Source of the DNA: Paraburkholderia diazotrophica
Lineage (GTDB): Bacteria; Pseudomonadota; Gammaproteobacteria; Burkholderiales; Burkholderiaceae
DNA: 64,000 nt
Direction: 5' to 3'
Assembly (NCBI RefSeq): GCF_900108945.1
Contig: NZ_FNYE01000042.1
Coordinates: 1-64,000, forward strand
Within the stretch, counting starts at the first letter, position 1, and the number at the start of each line of letters is the position of its first letter. Positions 17,230 through 24,991 of the stretch are shown here, one piece after another. The notes under the pieces are model-generated. The model was not told the DNA's origin. It saw nothing but the letters and a program-made list of their open reading frames with translations, and did no database searches. Position numbers and translations under genes: made by a program.

Positions 17230-18048
17230 ATGCCTTCTCCAAAAGTCTTTTATCAGCGTTTGAGCGGCAAGATCGCGATCGTCACCGGCGCAGGGTCGCT
17301 CGGCCAGGGTTACGGCACGGGCAAAGCCATTGCGTGCCTTTTTGCGGCGGAGGGCGCTTCCGTTTGCCTTGTCGATCAACAGTACGAAAGGGCGGCTGAA
17401 ACGCTTGCATTAGTTGCCGAATCCGGCGGGCAGGGGTTTGTCTGCACCGGCGACATCACGGACGCCGCCTTGTGCGCGCGCATTGTCGAAGAGACCGTTG
17501 AGCGATATGGCGGTCTGGACATACTCGTGAACAACGTCGGAATTTCGGGTGCTCCGGGAAGGTTGCAGGACATCGACGAAGCGTCGTGGGACCGTGTGAT
17601 GGATGTGAACCTGAAGAGCGCGTTTCTGATGAGTCGGAGCGCGGTGCCGCACATCGTGGCGCGCGGAGGCGGGGCAATCGTCAACATCAGTTCGGTTGCT
17701 GGCATACGCAGTCACGGGTCGGCCGCATACGGTTCATCGAAGGCAGGTATGGTTGCGTTTACGCGGGAGTTAGCGGTGATGTACGGCCGCGATAATGTGC
17801 GCGCCAACGCCATCGCGCCCGGGCACATCTTTACACCCATGGTGCAGAGCATGCTCAATGAAAACGCGCGCGAGCGCCGCCGCAAGATTGCACCGCTTCC
17901 ACTGGAAGGGGACGCGTGGGATGTTGCGTCTGCCGCGCTGTTTCTCGCCAGCGATGAGTCCCGGTTCATCACCGGCACATGCTTGCCAGTGGACGGCGGC
18001 GTAACGGAGGTCGCAGCCCTCGCAGCGTACGATCTGGTGGGACAATAG
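17230..18048 (+). CDS. SDR family oxidoreductase
   Basis: A 272-residue classical SDR. VTGAGSLGQGYGTGKAIA at about residues 18-35 is an elongated cofactor loop, NNVGISG near residue 100 and YGSSKAG near residue 168 carry the structural Asn and catalytic Tyr/Lys, and GTCLPVDGGVTE is the typical end. The ATG at 17230 is chosen because the domain starts 11 residues later; the upstream extension is not protein-like. It has its own upstream palindrome. Its substrate is unknown but it sits beside the sulfonation operon. Confidence 0.88.
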   Translation: MPSPKVFYQRLSGKIAIVTGAGSLGQGYGTGKAIACLFAAEGASVCLVDQQYERAAETLALVAESGGQGFVCTGDITDAALCARIVEETVERYGGLDILVNNVGISGAPGRLQDIDEASWDRVMDVNLKSAFLMSRSAVPHIVARGGGAIVNISSVAGIRSHGSAAYGSSKAGMVAFTRELAVMYGRDNVRANAIAPGHIFTPMVQSMLNENARERRRKIAPLPLEGDAWDVASAALFLASDESRFITGTCLPVDGGVTEVAALAAYDLVGQ

Positions 18049-18267
18049 TTGGAGCCATACGCTGAGCCATGCGCGCGCCATTCTGATGTGTTGCTTTCCG
18101 GGCGGGTTTTTCTGGTAACTTAGCGTTGCCGAAATGACCCCCGCTACAGGAACCGGCACCTGTATGGCGCTGACGTGAGCTGTAGAGTTACCGTCCACAT
18201 CATTGCGCCCATGGCTCTTACGAGCTTTCGCGATGTGGCAGGCGGGTCTTGACCGATCGATGATGGT

Positions 18268-19077
18268 ATGGGTGCTCGCAAGACCGCCGATTCGCTTTTT
18301 GCCGCTCTCGCGGACGCATGCCGACGACAGTTGTTGGCGCTGCTTGGCGCGGGTGCGCAAAGCGCGCCTGCGCTGGCGCGCGAATTGAACATATCGCGCG
18401 CGAGTGTGCTCAGTCACCTAGGTGCACTGAACGAGGCGGGCTGGGTCGACGTCGTTCATGACGACAGCGGCGAAGCGCTGTACTCGAAGCGCGCGCACGC
18501 CGAAGCGCAATTCTTTGCGGAGTGCGTCGCGTTGCAGACACCTGCAAGCCCTGAAGCAGGCGACGTCCTGGACGCCCAGGCCGCTGCGTGGGCGCGAGAG
18601 TGGCCAACCGAAGACGCGAACGTCTATCTTATCGGGCAACGACTGCTTCGACTGTCGACGCACATCGACCGGGCGCTCAAGGAGGCCGCTGCAAGCCAAG
18701 GCGTTCTGTCTGCCGAGTTGCTGCTGCTGGACGCGCTACTGGTTTCGGGGCCGCCCTATACGCAGTCGCCGACACAGCTTCAGAAGCCTCTGGCGATGAC
18801 GCTTGGCGGCATCACGAAGTGCGTTAGCCGTCTGGAGCAGATGGGGTTGGTGGAGCGAACGCCGGACCCCGCGGATGGACGCGGGATTCTCGTGCGAATG
18901 AAGCCGCGAGCGCGCAAAATCCTGGAAAACATTCTCCGCGAAGGGGCATACGGAACCGACTGGGTGGCATCCAGCCATATGCCGCCCGAACGGCGTGCTG
19001 CGCTCTCGATTCTATTGCGCGAACTTCAGCTTTATGCCGATGCGGAGGCCGCACGCAGAAGCGACGAACGCGCCTGA
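18268..19077 (+). CDS. tandem winged-helix regulator (ArsR-like N-half, MarR-like C-half)
   Basis: A 269-residue regulator with two DNA-binding folds. Residues 5-75 resemble an ArsR-type domain (LFAALADACRRQLLALLGAG, then LARELNISRASVLSHLGALNEAGWV). Residues 115-265 resemble a MarR domain (LLRLSTHIDRAL, LQKPLAMTLGGITKCVSRLEQMGLVER, then the wing DPADGRG). Most ArsR and MarR proteins have only one such domain. It lies 332 bases before the alcohol dehydrogenase gene in the same direction and is the obvious candidate to control the sulfonation operon. Confidence 0.8.
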   Translation: MGARKTADSLFAALADACRRQLLALLGAGAQSAPALARELNISRASVLSHLGALNEAGWVDVVHDDSGEALYSKRAHAEAQFFAECVALQTPASPEAGDVLDAQAAAWAREWPTEDANVYLIGQRLLRLSTHIDRALKEAAASQGVLSAELLLLDALLVSGPPYTQSPTQLQKPLAMTLGGITKCVSRLEQMGLVERTPDPADGRGILVRMKPRARKILENILREGAYGTDWVASSHMPPERRAALSILLRELQLYADAEAARRSDERA

Positions 19078-19338
19078 TCCTTTTCGTCGATCGTCTACCG
19101 TATCTGGATTCCGGGTCACGCTCCGTGGCACTTCGCTACGCTGGCCACGGTCATAAGCAGGTCTCACGCCGGCATTCTTTCGCCAGCAGCTTCCCTCATC
19201 TTTCTTTGCCCGCGATTCGCGCGGCCGTGATCGACGGCATGCGCGGTACATCTTCGCGCGTTGCAACTGCCTGACGGCACTCCGCGCGGAAGCGGATTTC
19301 CCGCGCGCTCTCCGTATAAACACCTGGTGGAATCCATA

Positions 19339-19356
19339 TACTTTCCCAGTAAAGTA
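19339..19356. promoter_or_regulatory. inverted repeat TACTTT-N6-AAAGTA upstream of the alcohol dehydrogenase operon
   Basis: A perfect 6-bp inverted repeat with a 6-base spacer (CCCAGT) lies 53 bases before the alcohol dehydrogenase start. The rest of 19078-19409 holds no supported gene. The symmetry and position suit a dimeric regulator controlling the operon, most simply the tandem-HTH protein encoded just upstream. Confidence 0.4.
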
Positions 19357-19409
19357 AATTCAGATGCTCGATCTGAGCAGGACATTCATGCGAAACGGAG
19401 ATGCGATCG

Positions 19410-20432
19410 ATGAAAGCCGCGTATTTTACGAGGGTAGGTTCGCCGCTGGAAATTAGGAGTCTTTCAGATCCAACTCCAGGCGTTGGCGAAGTTGTGCTGA
19501 AAATTCACCGCTGCGGGATTTGCGGATCGGATCTTCACATGACGGACGGACACGCGCCGCACTTTACTCTTCCGGAAAACTCGACACTGGGTCATGAATT
19601 TGCCGGAGAAGTGATTGCTGTTGGAAAAGGCGTAGAGAGACTGAAAATCGGAGATCCTGTTACGGCGCTCCCGTTCACGGGATGTGGCCATTGTGGAACC
19701 TGTCTTTCGGGTCGCCCCAATTTTTGTGCGGATTTCAAGGGCGCTGCGGCTGGCTTTGCGCAGTATGCGGTCGTTGCCGAGCGCGTCGCGACGAAGCTTC
19801 CAAAGACGCTGAGCATGGAGGACGGCGCGCTCATCGAACCGATGGCGGTAGGTTTGCACGGCGTTGCGCTCGCGAAACTGACGCCGGGCGCGAAGGTACT
19901 GGTAATCGGCGCCGGCCCCGTTGGGCTTGCAGCGATTTTCTGGGCGCGGCGGCTCGGCGCGGGACGCATCGTTGCGACGGCATCCTCATGGCGCCGCGAG
20001 GCACTCGCACGACATATGGGTGCTGATGCGTTCGTGGTTCCTGACACCGGCCAGGATCTGGCGGCGCTGGCCGCCGATGCACTTGGAGGCGCACCGGATG
20101 TCGTATTCGAATGCGCGGGACAGAAGGGCTTGATCGCGCAGGCGATTCACTGTGTCAGGCCGCAGGGTGACGTCGTTGTGCTCGGCTTCTGCACGGTCCC
20201 CGATCAATTTGTTCCTGCTGCGGCGGTGTGGAAGGAAGTACCGATCCAGTTCGCTGTTACGTACAGCATGCAGGAGTTCACGCACGTCGCGAATGTGTTC
20301 GACGCGGGGCACGTTGAACCGCAGATGATGATCACGGATCGCATTTCGCTCGACGCGCTGCCCGACGCTTTCGAAGCGCTGCGCAGCCGTTCGACGCAAT
20401 GCAAGGTCATGGTGAATCCATGGCTCAGCTGA
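19410..20432 (+). CDS. zinc-dependent alcohol dehydrogenase
   Basis: A 340-residue medium-chain dehydrogenase interconverting an alcohol and aldehyde/ketone with NAD(P). HRCGICGSDLHMTDGH carries the catalytic zinc Cys, GHEFAGEV the zinc His/Glu, and GCGHCGTCLSGRPNFCADF the four structural-zinc cysteines. VIGAGPVGLAAI is the dinucleotide-binding loop. The ATG at 19410 follows GGAG and is preferred over the one at 19401. Its end overlaps the DUF1214 gene, so it is the first gene of the sulfonation operon. It may supply the hydroxyl group to be sulfated; that is inference. Confidence 0.9.
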   Translation: MKAAYFTRVGSPLEIRSLSDPTPGVGEVVLKIHRCGICGSDLHMTDGHAPHFTLPENSTLGHEFAGEVIAVGKGVERLKIGDPVTALPFTGCGHCGTCLSGRPNFCADFKGAAAGFAQYAVVAERVATKLPKTLSMEDGALIEPMAVGLHGVALAKLTPGAKVLVIGAGPVGLAAIFWARRLGAGRIVATASSWRREALARHMGADAFVVPDTGQDLAALAADALGGAPDVVFECAGQKGLIAQAIHCVRPQGDVVVLGFCTVPDQFVPAAAVWKEVPIQFAVTYSMQEFTHVANVFDAGHVEPQMMITDRISLDALPDAFEALRSRSTQCKVMVNPWLS

Positions 20433-21586
20433 AATCATGGAGTAAATACCTCGCGAGGCTCGCCGAGGCCGAGCATTTGCTCGAATTGACCGAGGCGCCT
20501 GACGACCCTCAAACGCGGGCCGATTTGTATCGTCAGTTCCAGATGAATTTCGCGCTTGCGTACTTCATCTATTTCCAGTCCGATCCGCTCCATCCCGACT
20601 GGTTGCCTTTCCTGAACTCGGTGTTCATGCTCCAGCCAAATCCGGACGACACGTACTTCATTGCCCCACTGCGCGGCGACCTGCGATACCGGCTGGTGGG
20701 GGAGCGCGGAAGCGTACATTTGCTGACGCTCGATATCGGCCGCGGCATCATGGGCACGACCGACGAAGTCCATCCACCGCTCGGACAGTTCGATCTCGAC
20801 GATCTGGCGATCGACGGCGACGGCCACTTCGAGGTGCTGTTGAGCGTACAACGACCGGCCGGTTACGAGGGCAACTGGCTGCCGTTGCACAGCGAAGCCG
20901 ACTTTGCGATGCTGCGCCAGCGTTCCTATGCGTGGGGTATGGAACGCGACGCGCGTATTGCCATCGAGTGCCTCGATCCGCCAATCGCGAAGCCGTTGAT
21001 GGGGTACGAGGAAATCGCGCGTCGAACCGACGAGCTGATGGACTATGCGGGCCGGTTGTCGCGTCGGTGGCTCACACATATGCAGCAATTGCGTGCGCGT
21101 ATCAAGGTGAACGAATTCGAGTTCTTTGCTTTTGGCGGTGGCCTCGCGAAGCAGGCCTATTGGCAGGCGATCTTCGACTTTGGCCCCGACGAGGCGTTGA
21201 TCCTTGAAACTGCTCTGCCGCAGACGCACCGATACTGGAACGTTCAGTTAAACGATGCGCTTTTCAACACGCTTGACTTTATCGACCATCAAAGCAGCCT
21301 CAACGGACATCAGGCGCACGTCGACGAAGACGGGTGCTTTCGGGCAGTGATCGCTCATCGTGACCCGGGCGTGCCTAACTGGCTCGATACCTGTGGCATG
21401 AATCGCGGGACGGCGATCGGAAGATGGTATGCGTGCAGTTCGGAGCCGGTTCCGACGCTCAAACGTGTTCCATTGGCTGATGTGCGTGGCCACCTCCCCG
21501 CTCAAACCCCCTTCATCGATGAAAGGGAGCGCGAAAAACGTATTCGGGAACGACGCATCGGTGCGCAGTTGAGGCGGCGTTGGTAA
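20420..21586 (+). CDS. DUF1214 domain-containing protein
   Basis: A 388-residue protein of unknown function. The C-terminal third, with LETALPQTHRYWNVQLNDALFNTLDFIDHQSSLNG and DPGVPNWLDTCG, matches the DUF1214 style, in which a conserved Trp/Asn region follows a beta-rich N-half. No signal peptide or membrane segment is seen. The gene overlaps the end of the alcohol dehydrogenase gene by 13 bases (an earlier ATG at 20399 is possible) and precedes the sulfotransferase gene by 30 bases. A role in binding or modifying the same hydrophobic substrate is a guess. Confidence 0.78.
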   Translation: MAQLKSWSKYLARLAEAEHLLELTEAPDDPQTRADLYRQFQMNFALAYFIYFQSDPLHPDWLPFLNSVFMLQPNPDDTYFIAPLRGDLRYRLVGERGSVHLLTLDIGRGIMGTTDEVHPPLGQFDLDDLAIDGDGHFEVLLSVQRPAGYEGNWLPLHSEADFAMLRQRSYAWGMERDARIAIECLDPPIAKPLMGYEEIARRTDELMDYAGRLSRRWLTHMQQLRARIKVNEFEFFAFGGGLAKQAYWQAIFDFGPDEALILETALPQTHRYWNVQLNDALFNTLDFIDHQSSLNGHQAHVDEDGCFRAVIAHRDPGVPNWLDTCGMNRGTAIGRWYACSSEPVPTLKRVPLADVRGHLPAQTPFIDEREREKRIRERRIGAQLRRRW

Positions 21587-21616
21587 ACCTGGCAAATAGA
21601 TTCGAGGAGATGCGAC

Positions 21617-22789
21617 ATGACATTGCCTGAGCGGTTCACAGGCGCGGAGGATGCGCTGCACGCTGCCGCTAGCGGGGTTTCCGGCTTGAGCGATTTCGGG
21701 GCCGCGACGGAGTATATGCCGGGCCTCACGCAGTTTTTGATCGCCCTCGACGAAGACGGTCCACGCTTCGTATCCGGGGGGCGCGAGTTTGCCTGGAATG
21801 CCCTTGTCGGCGCGCTGGTCTCACGACTCGTGCTAGTAGAGGGGTTGCGCAAACATGCCGGCGCCATGCCGAAAATGCCGCGACGCCCGCTCGTCATTAC
21901 GGGAATACCAAGGACCGGCACAACGGCCTTGCATAAGCTGCTCTCAGTGGATCCCCAGTTCCAGGGACTGGAGAAATGGCTGACGGTCTTTCCGCAGCCG
22001 CGCCCCCCGCGGGGGACGTGGGGCGGCCATGCACAGTTCCAGGCAACCGCGGCGGGTCTCGAAGCGTTCTTCAAAGTTGCGCCCGAAATGCGCGCGGCGC
22101 ACAACATTGTGGCTGATGAGGTGGACGAATGCCTTGAGATCCTCAAGCAAGGCTTCTGCAGCAATCTCTGGGGATCGTCGTTCCGCGTACCGCAATACGA
22201 CGGCTGGTGGCGCGAGCAAAGCGAATTGCCCGCATATCGCTACTTTGCGAAGGCCATTGGTTTGATCGGGGCGAGCGATAACGAGAAGACGTGGCTGCTG
22301 AAGAATCCCGGCCACATCATGCAGTTGCCCGCGCTCTTCGAGGTGTTTCCCGGTGCTTGTGTCGTGCAGACGCACCGTGATCCGGTGCAGGCGCTACCTT
22401 CGCTCGCGAGTGTATTGACGATGGCGCGCCGGGTCTCCGAGGGCGAGCGCGTCGACAAGGGGGAAATAGGCCTGCGTGAAATGGAAAACTGGGCGCGCGC
22501 CGCCGATGCGGCAATGGAGGCGCGCGCCCATTTGCCAACGAAGCAGTTCCTCGATATCCGACAAAAGGACTTTCAGGCCGATCCGATCGGTACGGTGAGG
22601 CGGATCTACGGCTACTTCGGCTTCAGGTTGAGTGCGGAAACTGAGGACGCGATGCGCGAGCGCGTCAAGCAGAATCCCGAGCGCGCTCACGGCGCGCACG
22701 ACTACACGCCGGAAGAATTCGGTCTTGCACCGGGAGCGACCAGAGAGCGCTTTTCCCGCTACATGACCATCTATGGACTCGACAGATGA
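21617..22789 (+). CDS. PAPS-dependent sulfotransferase family protein
   Basis: A 390-residue sulfotransferase of the Sulfotransfer_3 type, which moves the sulfonyl group of PAPS to a hydroxyl. ITGIPRTGTTALHKLL near residues 95-110 is the 5'-phosphosulfate-binding loop, and VVQTHRDPVQALPSLASVL near residues 250-270 is the 3'-phosphate-binding segment. The middle part is rich in aromatics, as expected for a hydrophobic acceptor pocket. An AGGAGATG lies just upstream. The stop overlaps the VOC gene start (ATGA). Genes for making PAPS follow in the same operon, which strongly supports activity. It is much longer than NodH and is not its orthologue. Confidence 0.87.
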   Translation: MTLPERFTGAEDALHAAASGVSGLSDFGAATEYMPGLTQFLIALDEDGPRFVSGGREFAWNALVGALVSRLVLVEGLRKHAGAMPKMPRRPLVITGIPRTGTTALHKLLSVDPQFQGLEKWLTVFPQPRPPRGTWGGHAQFQATAAGLEAFFKVAPEMRAAHNIVADEVDECLEILKQGFCSNLWGSSFRVPQYDGWWREQSELPAYRYFAKAIGLIGASDNEKTWLLKNPGHIMQLPALFEVFPGACVVQTHRDPVQALPSLASVLTMARRVSEGERVDKGEIGLREMENWARAADAAMEARAHLPTKQFLDIRQKDFQADPIGTVRRIYGYFGFRLSAETEDAMRERVKQNPERAHGAHDYTPEEFGLAPGATRERFSRYMTIYGLDR

Positions 22790-23295
22790 AAACCCTTTCG
22801 CTTTCAAGTTTTTCCGGCTTCCTCCAGATTGCCTATGTAACGACAGATGTGGACGAGGCGATTGCTCGCTTCGCTGCTGAACACAACGTTCCGGCATGGG
22901 CGCGGTTGCCGGGTATCGAAATCGAATCCATGGGCGGGCGCCACTGCAAACTGAATATCGCACTCGCGTTCGTCGGAGAGACACAACTTGAGTTGATCGA
23001 ACCGCTCTCGGGCGACGATCGCATCTACCGCGACGCATTGCCTCAAACCGGCTTCGCCATTCGCCACCATCACTTCGCCCAGTTGATCGAAAGCGAAGCC
23101 GATTTCGAAACGCAGCGTGACGACATGGCTGCGAGAGGTGTACCCATCGTCATCGACGGCCAGTCGCCGGGAGCCGCCCGCTACTTCTACACAGACCACC
23201 GTGCCACGCTGGGCCACTATATCGAGCACATCTGGTATACGCCTGCTGGTCTCGCAGGAATGGAGCAATTGCCGCGCAATGGGGTGGAGCTATGA
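22786..23295 (+). CDS. VOC (glyoxalase/bleomycin resistance) superfamily protein
   Basis: A 169-residue protein with the paired beta-alpha-beta-beta-beta units of the vicinal oxygen chelate fold. FLQIAYVTTDVDEAIARFAAEHNVP begins the first unit and FAIRHHHFAQLIESEADFE the second, supplying candidate metal-binding His. LNIALAFVGETQLELIEPLSGDD is typical of methylmalonyl-CoA-epimerase-like members. It overlaps the sulfotransferase stop and the cysQ start by ATGA, so it is translationally coupled to both. Its reaction in the pathway is unknown. Confidence 0.83.
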   Translation: MKTLSLSSFSGFLQIAYVTTDVDEAIARFAAEHNVPAWARLPGIEIESMGGRHCKLNIALAFVGETQLELIEPLSGDDRIYRDALPQTGFAIRHHHFAQLIESEADFETQRDDMAARGVPIVIDGQSPGAARYFYTDHRATLGHYIEHIWYTPAGLAGMEQLPRNGVEL

Positions 23296-24064
23296 ACCCA
23301 CTCGACGAAGCGTTCTCGCTGGATGACGACCATCGTCTCGCTGCCCGGATCGCGACAGCGGCCGGCGAGGCGTTAAACGCGATACGCGCATCGGCGGTAC
23401 TTGCCGGAAAGCCGCTGGGTGCAGTCGGCGACGCTGCGGCGAACGAGCTCATCGTGCGAATGCTCGCCCAGGTACGACCTGACGACGGCTTTCTCTCGGA
23501 GGAATCAGCGCCCGACGCGAGACGCCTCAAGTGTGATCGTGTGTGGATCATCGATCCGCTCGACGGCACGCGCGAGTATGGCGAGTCCATCGAAGGACGC
23601 GACGATTGGGCGGTCCATGTTGCGCTGACTGTCGGAGGCAAGCCTGATGCATGTGCAGTCGCGCTTCCGGCTCTGGGGCGGACGTTCGCAACCGGCACGC
23701 CAGCAAAGTTGCTCGCAGCACCCCAAGGGCAACTGAAAATTCTCGTTAGCCGTACGCGTGTACCCGAACTGGCGCAGAAGGTCGCCGAGCGCCTGAGCGC
23801 TGAACTTGTGCCGATGGGCTCGGCAGGCGCAAAGGCAATGGCGGTTGTGCGTGGGGAGGCGCACGCCTATCTCCATGCCGGTGGCCAATACGAATGGGAT
23901 TCGTGTGCACCGGTAGGCGTCGCACTCGCTGCGGCCTTCACGCGAGCCGCATTGATGGAAGCCCATGCATTTATAACGGCTCGGATGCCCGAATGCCTGA
24001 TCTGCTCATTTGTCGTCGCGAGATCGCCGGATCGATGCTGGCCGCCATTGCGGCCTCGCAGTGA
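23292..24064 (+). pseudogene. cysQ: CysQ-like 3'(2'),5'-bisphosphate nucleotidase with C-terminal frameshift
   Basis: An inositol-monophosphatase-fold phosphatase that converts PAP, the inhibitory by-product of sulfotransferases, to AMP. FLSEESAPD supplies the metal-binding Glu and WIIDPLDGTREY the DPLDGT metal site (near residues 95-100); QYEWDSCAPVGVAL near residue 205 carries the last metal Asp. After GVALAA the current frame drifts into unrelated sequence ending at 24101. One base inserted near 23935 restores a family-like end (LHASRIDGS, then MPDLLICRREIAGSMLAAIAASQ) with a stop at 24062-24064. That leaves a normal 24-base gap to cysD. All visible catalytic residues precede the shift. 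Confidence 0.8.
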
Positions 24065-24088
24065 ATTGTTTCTCTTGAAGGACCTGAC

Positions 24089-24991
24089 ATGCCTACATTG
24101 ACTCACCTGCGGCGGCTCGAAGCCGAAAGCATTCATATCATGCGAGAGGTCGTCGCAGAAGCAGAGCGTCCGGTGATGCTTTATTCGATCGGAAAGGACA
24201 GCGCTTGCATGCTCCATCTCGCTAAGAAGGCGTTTTATCCTGCGCCGCCACCGTTCCCACTGCTGCACGTGGACACCACGTGGAAGTTTCGGGACATGTA
24301 TGCGATGCGCGATCGCATGGCACGTGAGACGGGAATGCAGTTGATCGTTCACCAGAACCCTGAAGCCAAGGCACTCGGAATCAATCCATTCGATCACGGG
24401 TCGCAAGTCCACACCGACGTGTGGAAAACCCAAGGTCTGAAGCAGGCGCTCGACAATCATGGTTTCGACGTGGCCTTCGGTGGAGCACGCAGAGACGAAG
24501 AAAAGTCGCGTGCAAAAGAGCGCGTCTTTTCGTTTCGTACTGCGACGCATCAATGGGACCCGAAAAACCAGCGGCCCGAGCTATGGCGCCTGTATAGCGC
24601 ACGCAAGAACAAGGGCGAGTCGATTCGCGTGTTTCCGATCTCCAACTGGACTGAGCTTGACATCTGGCAGTACATCTACCTGGAGAACATTCCGATCGTG
24701 CCGCTGTATTTCGCGGCGAAACGTCCGGTAGTGCAGCGAGACGGCGTTCTCGTAATGGTCGACGACGACCGCATGCCACTCAAACCTGGTGAAAAGCCAG
24801 AGGAAAAGATGGTGCGCTTTCGCACGCTCGGCTGCTATCCGCTGACCGGTGCGGTGGCGTCGCGCGCCACGACTTTGCCTGAAATCATTCAAGAGATGCT
24901 TCTCACGACGACCTCGGAGCGGCAGGGCCGTGTCATCGATCATGACGGGGCGGCATCCATGGAGAGAAAGAAGCAGGAGGGGTACTTCTAA
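24089..24991 (+). CDS. cysD: sulfate adenylyltransferase subunit 2
   Basis: A 300-residue ATP sulfurylase small subunit (CysD/NodP), which adenylates sulfate to APS with CysN. YSIGKDSACMLHLAKKAF near residues 32-48 is the PP-loop pyrophosphatase motif, GGARRDEEKSRAKERVFSFR near residue 132 and FPISNWTELDIWQYI near residue 190 are family signatures, and the protein ends with the usual ERKKQEGYF. GAAGGA lies 7 bases before the ATG. The TAA stop overlaps the next ATG (TAATG). Its place in a sulfotransferase operon parallels nodP. Confidence 0.95.
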   Translation: MPTLTHLRRLEAESIHIMREVVAEAERPVMLYSIGKDSACMLHLAKKAFYPAPPPFPLLHVDTTWKFRDMYAMRDRMARETGMQLIVHQNPEAKALGINPFDHGSQVHTDVWKTQGLKQALDNHGFDVAFGGARRDEEKSRAKERVFSFRTATHQWDPKNQRPELWRLYSARKNKGESIRVFPISNWTELDIWQYIYLENIPIVPLYFAAKRPVVQRDGVLVMVDDDRMPLKPGEKPEEKMVRFRTLGCYPLTGAVASRATTLPEIIQEMLLTTTSERQGRVIDHDGAASMERKKQEGYF

